Shown: piece by piece, positions 22,915 to 30,625 of the stretch | Position numbering within the stretch: the stretch's first letter is position 1 | Layout of the letters: every line of letters begins with the position of its first letter | Source: Acetobacteraceae bacterium | GTDB taxonomy: Bacteria > Pseudomonadota > Alphaproteobacteria > Acetobacterales > Acetobacteraceae | Assembly: GCA_022842185.1 (NCBI GenBank) | Contig: JALHQB010000033.1 | Coordinates: 1-51,687 of the forward strand | DNA: 51,687 nt | Reading direction: 5' to 3' | The notes under the pieces: generated by a model | The model's database searches: none | What the model was told of the DNA's origin: nothing | What the model saw: the letters and a program-made list of their open reading frames with translations, nothing else | Made by a program: the position numbers and the translations under genes

Positions 22915-23555
22915 GGATGTTGGGCGAGAATGAGCACATTCGGCAGTGGTGTGCCAGCCCAGCAGGGGCTGATCGTCACGCGATAGCCCGCGCCTTCGAC
23001 GATGCGGGTGAGATCGCGCACCGGCAGCGGCGCGACGGCGCCCTGCCGCCCGAGATCGGCGCCCAGCCCACGGCGCAGATGTTCGACGGTGAATCCGAGT
23101 GCGCTGCGCCACCCGCAATCGGGGTCGAAGGCACGGATGATGATGCGCGGCGGCGCCGTGGCGGCAATGCGCGCAAGCAGGGCAGCTTGCGTGACATGCG
23201 GCATCTGCAGCAGCACATCGATCAGTAGGACGGTGTCGCAGGCCGGGATGTCCATCGCCGCGATGTCGGCCACCGCGTAGCGCGCCGGCAAGCCTTCGGC
23301 CGCCGCTGCCGCACGCTCGATCTTGGCGGCGTCCAGGTCGGCGCCGGAGACACTGTCCGCCTGCCCTGCCAGCAGCAGAGCGAGGCCAAGCTGGCCCCGC
23401 CCGCAGCCCAGATCCAGCACGTCGCCCAGTGGCGGCAAGGCCAACAACGCAGGCAGGATGGGGTCCGTGCGCAGCTTGCCGCGCACGAAGCCCTGTGTGG
23501 CACGACCGGCGTGCCGGGCAGCAACCGCCCGCGCCAAGTCGCGCATCTGCGGCAT
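22911..23555 (-). CDS. Class I SAM-dependent methyltransferase
   Basis: 214 residues from the ATG at 23555; a GTG one codon earlier (23558) overlaps the upstream stop equally well. Motif I is VLDLGCGRGQLGLALL, followed by an acidic loop (GADLDAAKIERA) that binds the SAM ribose, AVADIAAMD, and TVLLIDVLLQMP. The N-terminus ARHAGRATQGFVRGKLRTDP resembles a group of small-molecule/lipid methyltransferases, but I cannot name a substrate. It is sandwiched with overlaps between the tartrate dehydratase and mipA genes, an unusual combination. Confidence 0.82.
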   Translation of the reverse strand: MPQMRDLARAVAARHAGRATQGFVRGKLRTDPILPALLALPPLGDVLDLGCGRGQLGLALLLAGQADSVSGADLDAAKIERAAAAAEGLPARYAVADIAAMDIPACDTVLLIDVLLQMPHVTQAALLARIAATAPPRIIIRAFDPDCGWRSALGFTVEHLRRGLGADLGRQGAVAPLPVRDLTRIVEGAGYRVTISPCWAGTPLPNVLILAQHP

Positions 23556-24733
23556 CACAGGTCCTTCAGGACAGCCCAGAGATCGTTCTTGTGTTCGAAC
23601 CCGATGCCCGGCGCATCCGGCATGCGGATGCGGCCATCGACCACCGGTGTATCGCTGGCGAAGCCGCCAAAGGGCGCGAAGACTTCCGGGTAGGATTCGT
23701 TGCCACCGAGGCCGAGGCCGACCGCGATGTTCAGCGCGAACTGATGCCCGCCATGCGGCACGCAGCGCCGCGGCGACCAGCCGTGCTGCTGCAGCATCTC
23801 AAGCGTGCGCAGGTATTCCACTAACCCGTAGGACAGCGCGGGATCGAACTGCAGGATGTCGCGATCCGACCGCAGCCCGCCATGGCGGATGAGGTTGCGG
23901 GCATCGAGCATGGAGAACAGGTTCTCGCCGGTCGCGATCGGCGGCCCGTAATGCTCGGCCAGCGTGGCGTGGGTGGCGTAGTCCAGCGGGTCGAGCGGTT
24001 CCTCGTACCAGCGCAGGCCGAAGGGTTCGAGTGCGACGCCATAGGCCAGGGCGGCGTGAAGACCGAACCGCCCATTCACATCGACAGCCAGGCGCGACCC
24101 GTCGCCATCCAGCAGCTTCACCACGGCCTCGATGCGCGCGACATCCTCGCGCAGCGCGTCCTTGATCGGTGTGCCGGGGGCACCGCCGATCTTCATCTTC
24201 ACCGTGGTGTAGCCAAGGCCGAGATACCGCTTCATCTCCTCGACCAGCGCATCGACGCCCTTGCCGGGGTAGTAATAACCGCCGGCGGCATAGACCCAGG
24301 CCGCGTCATCGGCCTCCCCACCACGATGACGATCCGCGAGCAGCCGCCACAGCGGCTTGCCCTCCAGCTTCGCCGCCGCATCCCACAGCGCCATGTCCAG
24401 CACGCCGACCGCGACGGACCGGTCGCCATGGCCACCGGGCTTTTCGTTCTTCATCATCGCGGCCCAGGCCCCGGCGACGTTGAGGCTGCCATCGGCGGCG
24501 GTCAGCTCCGCTTCCGTGCAGGCTTCCAGCCGCGGGACGAAGCGTTCGGCCAGCAGGCCCGGCTGCGCATAGCGTCCGTTGGAATTGAAGCCGTAGCCCG
24601 TCGCGCGGCGGCCATTCCCATCCTCGATGGTGATGGCGACGACGCTCGCCGTCATCTTGGAGAAATCGATATAGGCATTGGCGATGGCGCTGCTGATGGG
24701 CACGACGCCCTGGCGGATGGAAGCGATACGCAT
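23555..24733 (-). CDS. tarD: D(-)-tartrate dehydratase (enolase superfamily)
   Basis: 392 residues. The sequence closely follows the characterised Bradyrhizobium enzyme as I remember it: ISSAIANAYIDFSKMT, GYGFNSNGRYAQ, MMKNEKPGGHG, YAAGGYYYPGKG. The catalytic Lys pair is VKMKIGG. Metal ligands are in AVDVNGRF (Asp), WYEEPLD (Glu) and ATGENLF (Glu), with the acid/base His in PHGGHQ. It dehydrates D-tartrate to oxaloacetate with Mg2+. A Bug-type solute receptor is divergently encoded 187 bp away, which suggests tartrate uptake and use. Its 3' end overlaps the methyltransferase start. Confidence 0.85.
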   Translation of the reverse strand: MRIASIRQGVVPISSAIANAYIDFSKMTASVVAITIEDGNGRRATGYGFNSNGRYAQPGLLAERFVPRLEACTEAELTAADGSLNVAGAWAAMMKNEKPGGHGDRSVAVGVLDMALWDAAAKLEGKPLWRLLADRHRGGEADDAAWVYAAGGYYYPGKGVDALVEEMKRYLGLGYTTVKMKIGGAPGTPIKDALREDVARIEAVVKLLDGDGSRLAVDVNGRFGLHAALAYGVALEPFGLRWYEEPLDPLDYATHATLAEHYGPPIATGENLFSMLDARNLIRHGGLRSDRDILQFDPALSYGLVEYLRTLEMLQQHGWSPRRCVPHGGHQFALNIAVGLGLGGNESYPEVFAPFGGFASDTPVVDGRIRMPDAPGIGFEHKNDLWAVLKDL

Positions 24734-24920
24734 GGATGCGTCCTTGGGCCTGCGATGGGGGTTTCATGGAGCAGATGCCGCTCCGGTGAAAGCATCCGTG
24801 GGTGAAGACGCTGCCCGAAGCAAGGGCGGGATGACTGGGGAACCGCCATTGCGTTGGCGGATTGGCGGGCGAGCCGTCCCGGCCTAGCATCCATGCAATC
24901 ATCCAAGCCGGAGACCTGTC

Positions 24921-25889
24921 ATGACGACCCGACGCCTTGTGCTCGGCCTTGCGGCCGCGACCGCCCTTGCGGGTCCGGCCCGCGCGCAGGGGGATTGGCC
25001 CGCACGCAACATCCGCATGATCTCCCCATTCCCGCCCGGCGGCGCGGCTGACCTGCTGGCCCGCGTGCTGGCAGAGGAACTGTCCCCGGTGCTGCGGCAG
25101 ACCGTGGTGGTGGAAAACCGCACCGGCGCCGGCGGTTCGGTCGGCACCGAAGCGGTGGTGCGTAGCGCGCCCGATGGCTACACGCTGGTGATGGGCAGCG
25201 CCGGGCCGATAGCGATCAATCCATCCCTGTTCCGCCTGTCCTACGATCCGGCGCGGGACCTGGTGCCGGTCGCGCCCGTGGCCGCGGTCGCTTCGGTCCT
25301 GGTGGTGCATCCGTCGGTGAACGCACGCACCTTGCAGGAATTGCTGGCGCTGGCGCGGGCGGAACCGGGCAAGCTGAATTACGGGTCGGCGGGGATCGGG
25401 TCGGCGCAGCACCTGTTCATGGAACTGGTGAAGCAACAGGCGAATGTGGACATCACGCATGTGCCGTATCGCGGCACCGGGCCGGCGATGGTCGATACCG
25501 TGGGCGGGCGGCTGACCATGATGTTCGACACCACGCCGACCGCCCTTCCGCATATCCGCGATGGGCGGGTGCGTCCGATCGCGGTGAGTTCGGCCCGGCG
25601 CGACCCCGCCCTGCCGGACGTTCCGACCATCGCGGAGGCTGGTCTGCCCGACTATGAGGCGCTTGGCTGGTACGGTGTATTCGGCCCGACCGGCATGCCG
25701 GGGCCGGTGGTCGAACGCATCAACCGGGAGGTCGCTGCGCTGCTCGCGCGCCCCGATTTCCGCGCCAAGCTCACCGCGCAAGGTGTCGAGGCGATGGGTG
25801 GCACCGCGGCACAGTTCGCCGAGATGGCCGCGAACGACCGCGAGCGCTGGGCGGAGGTGATCCGCCGCGGCAACATTCGCGTGGATTGA
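24921..25889 (+). CDS. Bug-type (TctC) tripartite tricarboxylate receptor 1
   Basis: 322 residues. Signal peptide MTTRRLVLGLAAATALAGPA, RAQ, then the Bug hallmark WPARNIRMISPFPPGGAADL, the ENRTGAGGSVGTEAVV segment and APDGYTLVMGS. These periplasmic receptors bind a carboxylate through a conserved aspartate/water network and hand it to a TctAB permease. No tctA or tctB lies in the window, so it may be an orphan receptor using a distant permease or acting in sensing. Divergent from tarD, so D-tartrate is a reasonable ligand guess. The 24734-24920 region must hold both promoters, but I see no clear motif. Confidence 0.9.
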   Translation: MTTRRLVLGLAAATALAGPARAQGDWPARNIRMISPFPPGGAADLLARVLAEELSPVLRQTVVVENRTGAGGSVGTEAVVRSAPDGYTLVMGSAGPIAINPSLFRLSYDPARDLVPVAPVAAVASVLVVHPSVNARTLQELLALARAEPGKLNYGSAGIGSAQHLFMELVKQQANVDITHVPYRGTGPAMVDTVGGRLTMMFDTTPTALPHIRDGRVRPIAVSSARRDPALPDVPTIAEAGLPDYEALGWYGVFGPTGMPGPVVERINREVAALLARPDFRAKLTAQGVEAMGGTAAQFAEMAANDRERWAEVIRRGNIRVD

Positions 25890-25929
25890 CCCGTCCGGCG
25901 CAGCCCACTTGCCAAGTTCAAGCGGCTGA

Positions 25930-26493
25930 ATGCAGGTTGAAGCAATGGCCACGCCGCTTCCTGTCACGATCACCGCCGGTGCCGAGGGGCCCTGGCGGAT
26001 CACGGGGATCACCGCGCCTGTCGGAGCATCATTGCTGCCCGCCGCGCGGCTGGTCGTCGAGGATGGTGCGCGCCTGGCGCGCGACGGCGCTTGGCGGCTG
26101 CGCGGCATCACCAGCAACCTTCGCTACACGGCGGAGGCGGAACGTGCCGCGCTCGCCGGCGTGCAGCAGGGCCTTGGCCGCGCCGGGGCGACCCGTGCGG
26201 CCCTGATCCCGATCCGAAAATCGGAAGCATGGTGGGACATGGCGCAGGACGCCCGCCGCGACATCATCGAGGAGCAGTCCCGCCATATTGCCATAGGGCT
26301 GGAATACCTGCCCGCGGTGGCGCGGCGGCTGATCCATTGTCGCGACCTGGGCGAGCCCTTCGATTTCCTGACCTGGTTCGAATTCGCACCGGAGGATGAG
26401 GCGCGCTTCGACGCGTTGCTCGGCCGCCTGCGCGCAACCGTCGAGTGGCGCTACGTCACGCGCGAAGTGGAGGTTCGCCTCGCGCGTGACTGA
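25930..26493 (+). CDS. Chlorite-dismutase-family heme protein
   Basis: 187 residues (an ATG at 25945 is an alternative start). It matches the short, dimeric Cld lineage: PIRKSEAWWDMAQDARRDI aligns with the conserved AEWWNM block, His119 is the probable proximal heme ligand, and Arg132 lies exactly 13 residues later, as the distal Arg does in functional Clds. LIHCRDLGEPFDFLTWFEF and the ending WRYVTREVEV close the barrel. True Clds split chlorite into chloride and O2; many homologues have other heme peroxidase roles. Nothing around it relates to perchlorate. It is close behind the Bug receptor (40 bp), possibly in the same transcript. Confidence 0.75.
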   Translation: MQVEAMATPLPVTITAGAEGPWRITGITAPVGASLLPAARLVVEDGARLARDGAWRLRGITSNLRYTAEAERAALAGVQQGLGRAGATRAALIPIRKSEAWWDMAQDARRDIIEEQSRHIAIGLEYLPAVARRLIHCRDLGEPFDFLTWFEFAPEDEARFDALLGRLRATVEWRYVTREVEVRLARD

Positions 26494-26499
26494 GGCGCG

Positions 26500-27672
26500 T
26501 CAGACCGCCTTCGCCGCCCGCAGCGTGGCGATTTCTTCGGCGCTGAACCCGAATTCGGCCAGCACCGCATCGGTGTGCTCGCCGCGTTCCGGCGTCGGGT
26601 TGCGCGCGCATGCCACGCCGGCGATCTGCATCGGCGCGCGCACCACATCCAGCGCGCCCAGCCGCGGATGCTGCAGCGTCATCGCCACGCCGAGATGCTT
26701 CACCTGTTCATCCGCGAAGACCTGGTCCATGGCATAGACCGGCCCGCAGGGCACGCCTTCGCGGTTGAATTTCGCCACCCAGTTCGCGGAGGTGTCGGTC
26801 AGCGTCACGCTCTCCAGCAGCGCGTTGACCTTGGCGCGGTTCCGGCTGCGGAGTGTGTCGGTGGCGATGTCGGGGTCCTTTGCCGCTTCCTCGATGCCGA
26901 GCACCTTCACGATGCGATCCCACATCACCTGGCCGCCGCCGGCGATGTTCATCACGCCGTCAGACGTTTTGAACAACCCAGTGGGGATGGTCGTCGGATG
27001 GTCATTGCCAGCCTGCTTCGGGATCTCCTGCTTCATGGTCCAGCGCGTCGCCTGGAAGTCCATCATGGCGATCATCGCTTCCAGCAGGGACACATGCACC
27101 CAGCGTCCCTTGCCGGTCACTTCGCGTTCCAGCAGCGCCACCATGATGCCCAGCGCGCAGTACAGCCCGGCGGTCAGGTCCGCGACCGGGATGCCGGCGC
27201 GAACCGGCCCCTGCCCGGGCAGGCCGGTCACGGACATCAGCCCGCCCATGCCTTGCGCGATCTGGTCGAAGCCCGGGCGCTTCGCATAGGGCCCATCCTG
27301 CCCGAAGCCCGAGATCGACCCGAGCACGATGCGCGGATTGATCGCCGCCAGCGCGTCATAGTCGATGCCGAGCCGTGTCTTCACGTCGGGGCGATAATTC
27401 TCGACCACCACATCGGCCTTCGCGACCATGCGGCGGAAGGCGGCCAGGCCTTCGGGCGCCTTCAGGTTCAGGGTCATTGCGCGCTTATTGCGATGGACAT
27501 GCTGGAAGTCCGGCCCGTCGCGTTCGCCGCCCAGGCCCTTGCCGGTATCCACCTCGTCGGTGGCCTCGATCTTGATGACATTGGCACCCCAATCGGCGAG
27601 CTGGCGCACGCAGGTGGGGCCGGACCGCACGCGGGTCAGGTCGAGCACGGTGAAGCGGGACAACGGCATCAT
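26500..27672 (-). CDS. CaiB/BaiF-family (class III) CoA-transferase
   Basis: 390 residues from the ATG at 27672 (the next codon is also ATG). PLSRFTVLDLTRVRSGPTCV and QLADWGANVIKIE are the N-terminal family signature. RNKRAMTLNLK binds CoA. Asp165 in VADLTAGLY corresponds to the catalytic Asp that forms the mixed anhydride. The C-terminal part has HVSLLEAMIAMMDFQ and GPVYAMDQV. Members move CoA between carboxylic acids (carnitine, formyl/oxalyl, succinyl and others); the acid here is unknown. It is divergent from a crotonase (126 bp apart) and converges with the Cld-like gene with a 6-bp gap. Confidence 0.9.
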   Translation of the reverse strand: MMPLSRFTVLDLTRVRSGPTCVRQLADWGANVIKIEATDEVDTGKGLGGERDGPDFQHVHRNKRAMTLNLKAPEGLAAFRRMVAKADVVVENYRPDVKTRLGIDYDALAAINPRIVLGSISGFGQDGPYAKRPGFDQIAQGMGGLMSVTGLPGQGPVRAGIPVADLTAGLYCALGIMVALLEREVTGKGRWVHVSLLEAMIAMMDFQATRWTMKQEIPKQAGNDHPTTIPTGLFKTSDGVMNIAGGGQVMWDRIVKVLGIEEAAKDPDIATDTLRSRNRAKVNALLESVTLTDTSANWVAKFNREGVPCGPVYAMDQVFADEQVKHLGVAMTLQHPRLGALDVVRAPMQIAGVACARNPTPERGEHTDAVLAEFGFSAEEIATLRAAKAV

Positions 27673-27798
27673 GGGCAAGGGTCCTTCCGGGGGCACCCTG
27701 TTCGCATCGCCCGCGCCGGCCGGCAAGACACCCGCTTGACGCCGCGCGCCAGCCCGCTACGCCTTGCCCGGAAACCATTTCGGGACGGAGAGCGCGCC

Positions 27799-28581
27799 AT
27801 GAGCGACGACATTCTGCACGAGGTCCGCGAGGGCGGCATCGCCTGGACCACCTTCAACCGGCCGCAGGCGCGCAACGCCATGCTGTTCCCGATGTACCAG
27901 CGCATCCAGGAACTGGCCGAGCAGATCAATAATGATCCCTCGATCCGGGTGTGGGTGCTGACCGGCGCCGGGGGCAAGGCCTTCGCCTCGGGCACCGACA
28001 TCTCCCAGTTCCGCGAGTTCAAGACCGCCGAGGACGCGCTGGGTTATGAAGCGCGCATCGACAAGGTGCTGGGCGCGCTGGAGAACTGCAACACGCCGAT
28101 CATCGCGGCGATCGCGGGTGCGTGCACCGGCGGTGGCCTGGGTATCGCCGGCTGCTGCGACATCCGCATCTGCGACACCTCGGCGCGCTTCGGGCTGCCG
28201 ATCGCCAAGACGCTGGGCAATATCCTCAACATGAACAACTTCGCGCGCTTCTACGCGCTGGTTGGCCCGGCTGCGATCGCCGAGATGATCATGACGTCGC
28301 GCCTGTTCTCCTCGGCCGAGGCCAAGCATCTCGGCCTGGTGTCGGAAGTGCTGGACACGCCGGATGCCGTTGCCGCGCGGGCGATGGAACTGGCGACGTC
28401 CATGAAGGATCTCGCACCGCTGACGCTGAAGGCCACCAAGATGGCGCTGCGCCGCCTGCGCCATGCGACCGGCGAGGTCGAGGGCGACGACCTGGTGACG
28501 ATGTGCTTCACCTCGGCCGATTTCCAGGAAGGCGTCGATGCCTTCCTCAACAAGCGCGCGCCGAAGTTCCAGGGCAAGTAA
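27799..28581 (+). CDS. Crotonase-superfamily protein lacking both catalytic Glu
   Basis: 260 residues; GGAGAG precedes the ATG. The crotonase fold is clear: FNRPQARNAM, the first oxyanion block FASGTDISQF and the second GACTGGGLGIAGCCD. In classical enoyl-CoA hydratase a Glu follows GGGC (GGGCELA) and another lies in GQPE; here the aligned residues are Gly (GGGLGIA) and Ile (GLPIAK). It is therefore unlikely to hydrate enoyl-CoA in the standard way and may be an isomerase, hydrolase, decarboxylase or lyase of the family. The CoA-transferase next door probably activates its substrate; the Bug receptor downstream may bring the acid in. Confidence 0.85.
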   Translation: MSDDILHEVREGGIAWTTFNRPQARNAMLFPMYQRIQELAEQINNDPSIRVWVLTGAGGKAFASGTDISQFREFKTAEDALGYEARIDKVLGALENCNTPIIAAIAGACTGGGLGIAGCCDIRICDTSARFGLPIAKTLGNILNMNNFARFYALVGPAAIAEMIMTSRLFSSAEAKHLGLVSEVLDTPDAVAARAMELATSMKDLAPLTLKATKMALRRLRHATGEVEGDDLVTMCFTSADFQEGVDAFLNKRAPKFQGK

Positions 28582-28598
28582 AGCCGTTCGAACGGGCA

Positions 28599-28625
28599 CC
28601 GGCATGGCCTTCGCGGCCATGCCGG
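28599..28625 (+). terminator. 11-bp perfect stem-loop between crotonase and Bug receptor 2
   Basis: CCGGCATGGCC and its complement with a 5-base loop, 18 bp after the crotonase stop. No T-run follows. It could lower read-through or stabilise the upstream mRNA, setting different levels for the two genes. Confidence 0.5.
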
Positions 28626-28661
28626 GCAACAAGCCCGCAGCCACGTCACACAGGAAACACC

Positions 28662-29639
28662 ATGACCGCCATGATCAGCCGGCGCGCGCTGTCCGCCGCC
28701 GCGCTCACCCCGCTGCTGCCCATGCCCGCGCTGGCGCAGGCCTATCCGTCGCGCACCATCACCTTGCTGGTGGGCTTCGCGCCGGGCGGCGGGACCGACA
28801 TCATTTCCCGCTTCCTCGCCCCCGTGTTGCAGGAGGAATTCGGCCAGACCATCGCGGTGGAAAACCGCCCGGGTGCATCCGGGACGCTGGCCGTGCTGGC
28901 GTTGTCCCGCGCGCGGCCGGATGGCTACACGATGGGGATGACGACGATCAGCGCATCCGCCGTGGTGCCGCCGCTGATGAACCCGCCGCCCTTCGACATC
29001 CGCCGCGACCAGACCCCCGTGGTGCACGCCGCGACCGTGCCGATGGTCGCCGTCGTGCCGGTCAATTCACCATCCCGCACGCTGCCGGAACTGCTGGCGC
29101 GCGCGAAGGAGAATCCGGGGGTGCTGAACTACTCCTCCTCCGGCGTCGCGACGCAGCAGCATCTGGCCGCCGAACTGCTGGCCAAGTCGGCCGGAGTGCA
29201 GATGACGCATGTGCCGTTCCGTGGCACCGGGCAGGTGGTGAATGAGATTCTGGCCGGGCGTATCGACCTCGCCATCGACACCTTCCCCACCTACCTGCCG
29301 CATATCCGTGAAGGCCGTGTGCGCGCCCTGGCAGTGACGACGCCGCAGCGCGTCGAATGGCTGCCGGATACGCCGACCGTCGCGGAACTCGGCTTTCCCG
29401 GCTTCGACGCCGTGGTGTGGTACATGCTGATCGCCCCGCCGGGCCTGCCGCAGCCGATCGCCGAGCGCTGGGTCGCCGCGGTCAACAAGGCATATCAGAA
29501 CCCGGAGCTGCGCAAGCGCATCAGCGATGCCGGCTTCATGATCGGCGGCGGTTCCCAGCAGGACGCGCAGCGGATGCTGACGACGGATGCGGACCGCTAT
29601 GCGGAGGTGCTGCGCGGCGCGAATATTCGCCTGGAGTGA
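28662..29639 (+). CDS. Bug-type (TctC) receptor 2
   Basis: 325 residues; CAGGAAA precedes the ATG. Signal peptide ISRRALSAAALTPLLPMPAL, AQA, then YPSRTITLLVGFAPGGGTDI, ENRPGASGTLAVLAL and RPDGYTMGM, all Bug hallmarks. It follows the crotonase on the same strand, so the ligand may be the free acid used by the CoA-transferase/crotonase pair. As with the other receptors in the window, no permease genes are adjacent. Confidence 0.9.
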   Translation: MTAMISRRALSAAALTPLLPMPALAQAYPSRTITLLVGFAPGGGTDIISRFLAPVLQEEFGQTIAVENRPGASGTLAVLALSRARPDGYTMGMTTISASAVVPPLMNPPPFDIRRDQTPVVHAATVPMVAVVPVNSPSRTLPELLARAKENPGVLNYSSSGVATQQHLAAELLAKSAGVQMTHVPFRGTGQVVNEILAGRIDLAIDTFPTYLPHIREGRVRALAVTTPQRVEWLPDTPTVAELGFPGFDAVVWYMLIAPPGLPQPIAERWVAAVNKAYQNPELRKRISDAGFMIGGGSQQDAQRMLTTDADRYAEVLRGANIRLE

Positions 29640-29755
29640 GGCGCCGACCCGGACGTCGCGCGCAGGGCCGAGGCCCATGCGCGCGGCGGTGATGACATGG
29701 ATGGCAATTGCAATCGCGCCGGGGAACGCGCATATCCCACCCCGTCACCTCGTCC

Positions 29756-29869
29756 GGTCCGCTCAGGCGGACCTGCTCTCCGTGCCTAACCTATGGTTGA
29801 GCCGCAGCGATGGCTGGCCCGTCGCGCCCACAGCGCGCCGGCTTCACCGCCGCGCATGTCGTGCGGCGG
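29756..29869 (+). promoter_or_regulatory. Two hairpins in the leader region of the cold-shock gene
   Basis: Hairpin 1: GGTCCGC-TCAG-GCGGACC (29756-29773), perfect 7-bp stem. Hairpin 2: CCGCCGC (29847-29853) with GCGGCGG (29863-29869), extendable inward by two pairs. The second ends 25 bases before the csp start codon. Cold-shock mRNAs often have long structured leaders that refold with temperature, so a similar role is plausible but unproven. The rest of the 255-bp gap shows nothing else. Confidence 0.4.
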
Positions 29870-29894
29870 CAACGCTCAACCCGGAGACATCGGC

Positions 29895-30101
29895 ATGAGC
29901 ATCGGTACCGTGAAGTGGTTCAACGCGACCAAGGGCTACGGCTTCATTCAGCCGGAAGATGGCTCCAAGGACGTGTTCGTGCACATCTCCGACGTGCAGC
30001 GCTCGGGCCTGAACGGCCTCAATGAAGGCGACAAGGTCGAGTTCGAGCTGCAGCGTGGGCAGCAGGGCAAGATTTCGGCGGGCAACCTCCGCCTCGCCTG
30101 A
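29895..30101 (+). CDS. Cold-shock domain protein
   Basis: 68 residues, the standard CspA size. It carries both RNA-binding motifs: RNP1 [11 protein letters not shown] and RNP2 VFVHISDVQ, and the ending [10 protein letters not shown]. It binds single-stranded RNA/DNA as a chaperone that melts structure. CCGGAGA lies about 7 bases upstream of the ATG. A strong terminator follows at once, so it is mainly monocistronic. Confidence 0.96.
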   Translation: MSIGTVKWFNATKGYGFIQPEDGSKDVFVHISDVQRSGLNGLNEGDKVEFELQRGQQGKISAGNLRLA

Positions 30102-30108
30102 GACTTCC

Positions 30109-30134
30109 AAGGGGCGGCCTTCGGGCCGCCCCTT
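30109..30134 (+). terminator. Strong stem-loop terminator after the cold-shock gene
   Basis: AAGGGGCGGCC, TTCG loop, then the perfect complement (11 bp), starting 7 bases after the stop codon. A short CTTT follows rather than a long T-run. Confidence 0.8.
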
Positions 30135-30160
30135 CCATCTTTGACACGCGGAGAAACGCC

Positions 30161-30331
30161 GTGGCGCGAAAGCCCAATTATGGCCAACAGCGTGCCGACG
30201 TGAATCGGTCCAAGCAGGCGAAGAAGGAAGCCAAGCAGCGCGAACGCGAGGAAGCGGCCGCGAAGCGCAAGGCGTCCGGTGAGCCCGACGAGCCCGAGAC
30301 CACCGAGGCCGAGGAACCCGTGCGCGACTGA
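30161..30331 (+). CDS. Small basic/acidic conserved protein
   Basis: 56 residues from a GTG with GGAG 8 bases upstream. The N-terminus MARKPNYGQQR is typical of a small alphaproteobacterial protein family of unknown function. A Lys/Glu-rich helix follows (SKQAKKEAKQREREEAAAKR), then an acidic Glu/Pro tail. It is likely a helical, nucleic-acid- or ribosome-associated protein by composition only. It lies between the csp terminator and the next small gene, 20 bp upstream of it. Confidence 0.65.
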   Translation: MARKPNYGQQRADVNRSKQAKKEAKQREREEAAAKRKASGEPDEPETTEAEEPVRD

Positions 30332-30351
30332 CGCGCGGAGGAGAGACAGAC

Positions 30352-30582
30352 ATGGCCGCCAAACCAGGCAGCAAAGCCAATTTCGTGCTGTTCGACGTAT
30401 TCTATGAGGACGGCACCCGGCGTTCCAATCGCAAGGTTCCCGCGGAGATCCTGGGTGGGCTCGACGGCGATGAGCCGGCGCGCAAGGTGATCGAGGAACA
30501 GGACAACGAAATCGCGAAGGCGTCCGGCCGTGCCGCGCTGGCGATTTCGCAACTCGTCCGCGTCGACGGCAAGCGGAAATAG
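30352..30582 (+). CDS. Conserved hypothetical small protein
   Basis: 76 residues with a good ribosome site (GGAGGAGAG). Sequence: MAAKPGSKANFVLFDVFYED, then TRRSNRKVPAEILGGLDGDE and a helix ARKVIEEQDNEIAKASG. There is no known domain. The pattern of a beta start and a C-terminal helix suggests a small folded cytoplasmic protein. It probably shares a transcript with the small gene upstream and ends at the hairpin 10 bp later. Confidence 0.7.
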   Translation: MAAKPGSKANFVLFDVFYEDGTRRSNRKVPAEILGGLDGDEPARKVIEEQDNEIAKASGRAALAISQLVRVDGKRK

Positions 30583-30591
30583 CACGGGCTC

Positions 30592-30612
30592 GGGGGAGGA
30601 CGGTCCTCCCCC
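30592..30612. terminator. Bidirectional stem-loop between convergent genes
   Basis: GGGGGAGGA-CGG-TCCTCCCCC, a perfect 9-bp stem midway between the 3' ends at 30582 (plus) and 30626 (minus). Its position fits a shared terminator. Confidence 0.7.
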
Positions 30613-30625
30613 TCGCCTGAATTGA

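Noticed and set aside
24306..26117. 603-codon minus-strand frame opposite the Bug receptor and overlapping tarD
   Set aside because: It lies antisense to a convincing Bug receptor, and its part inside tarD is in a different frame from the true enzyme.
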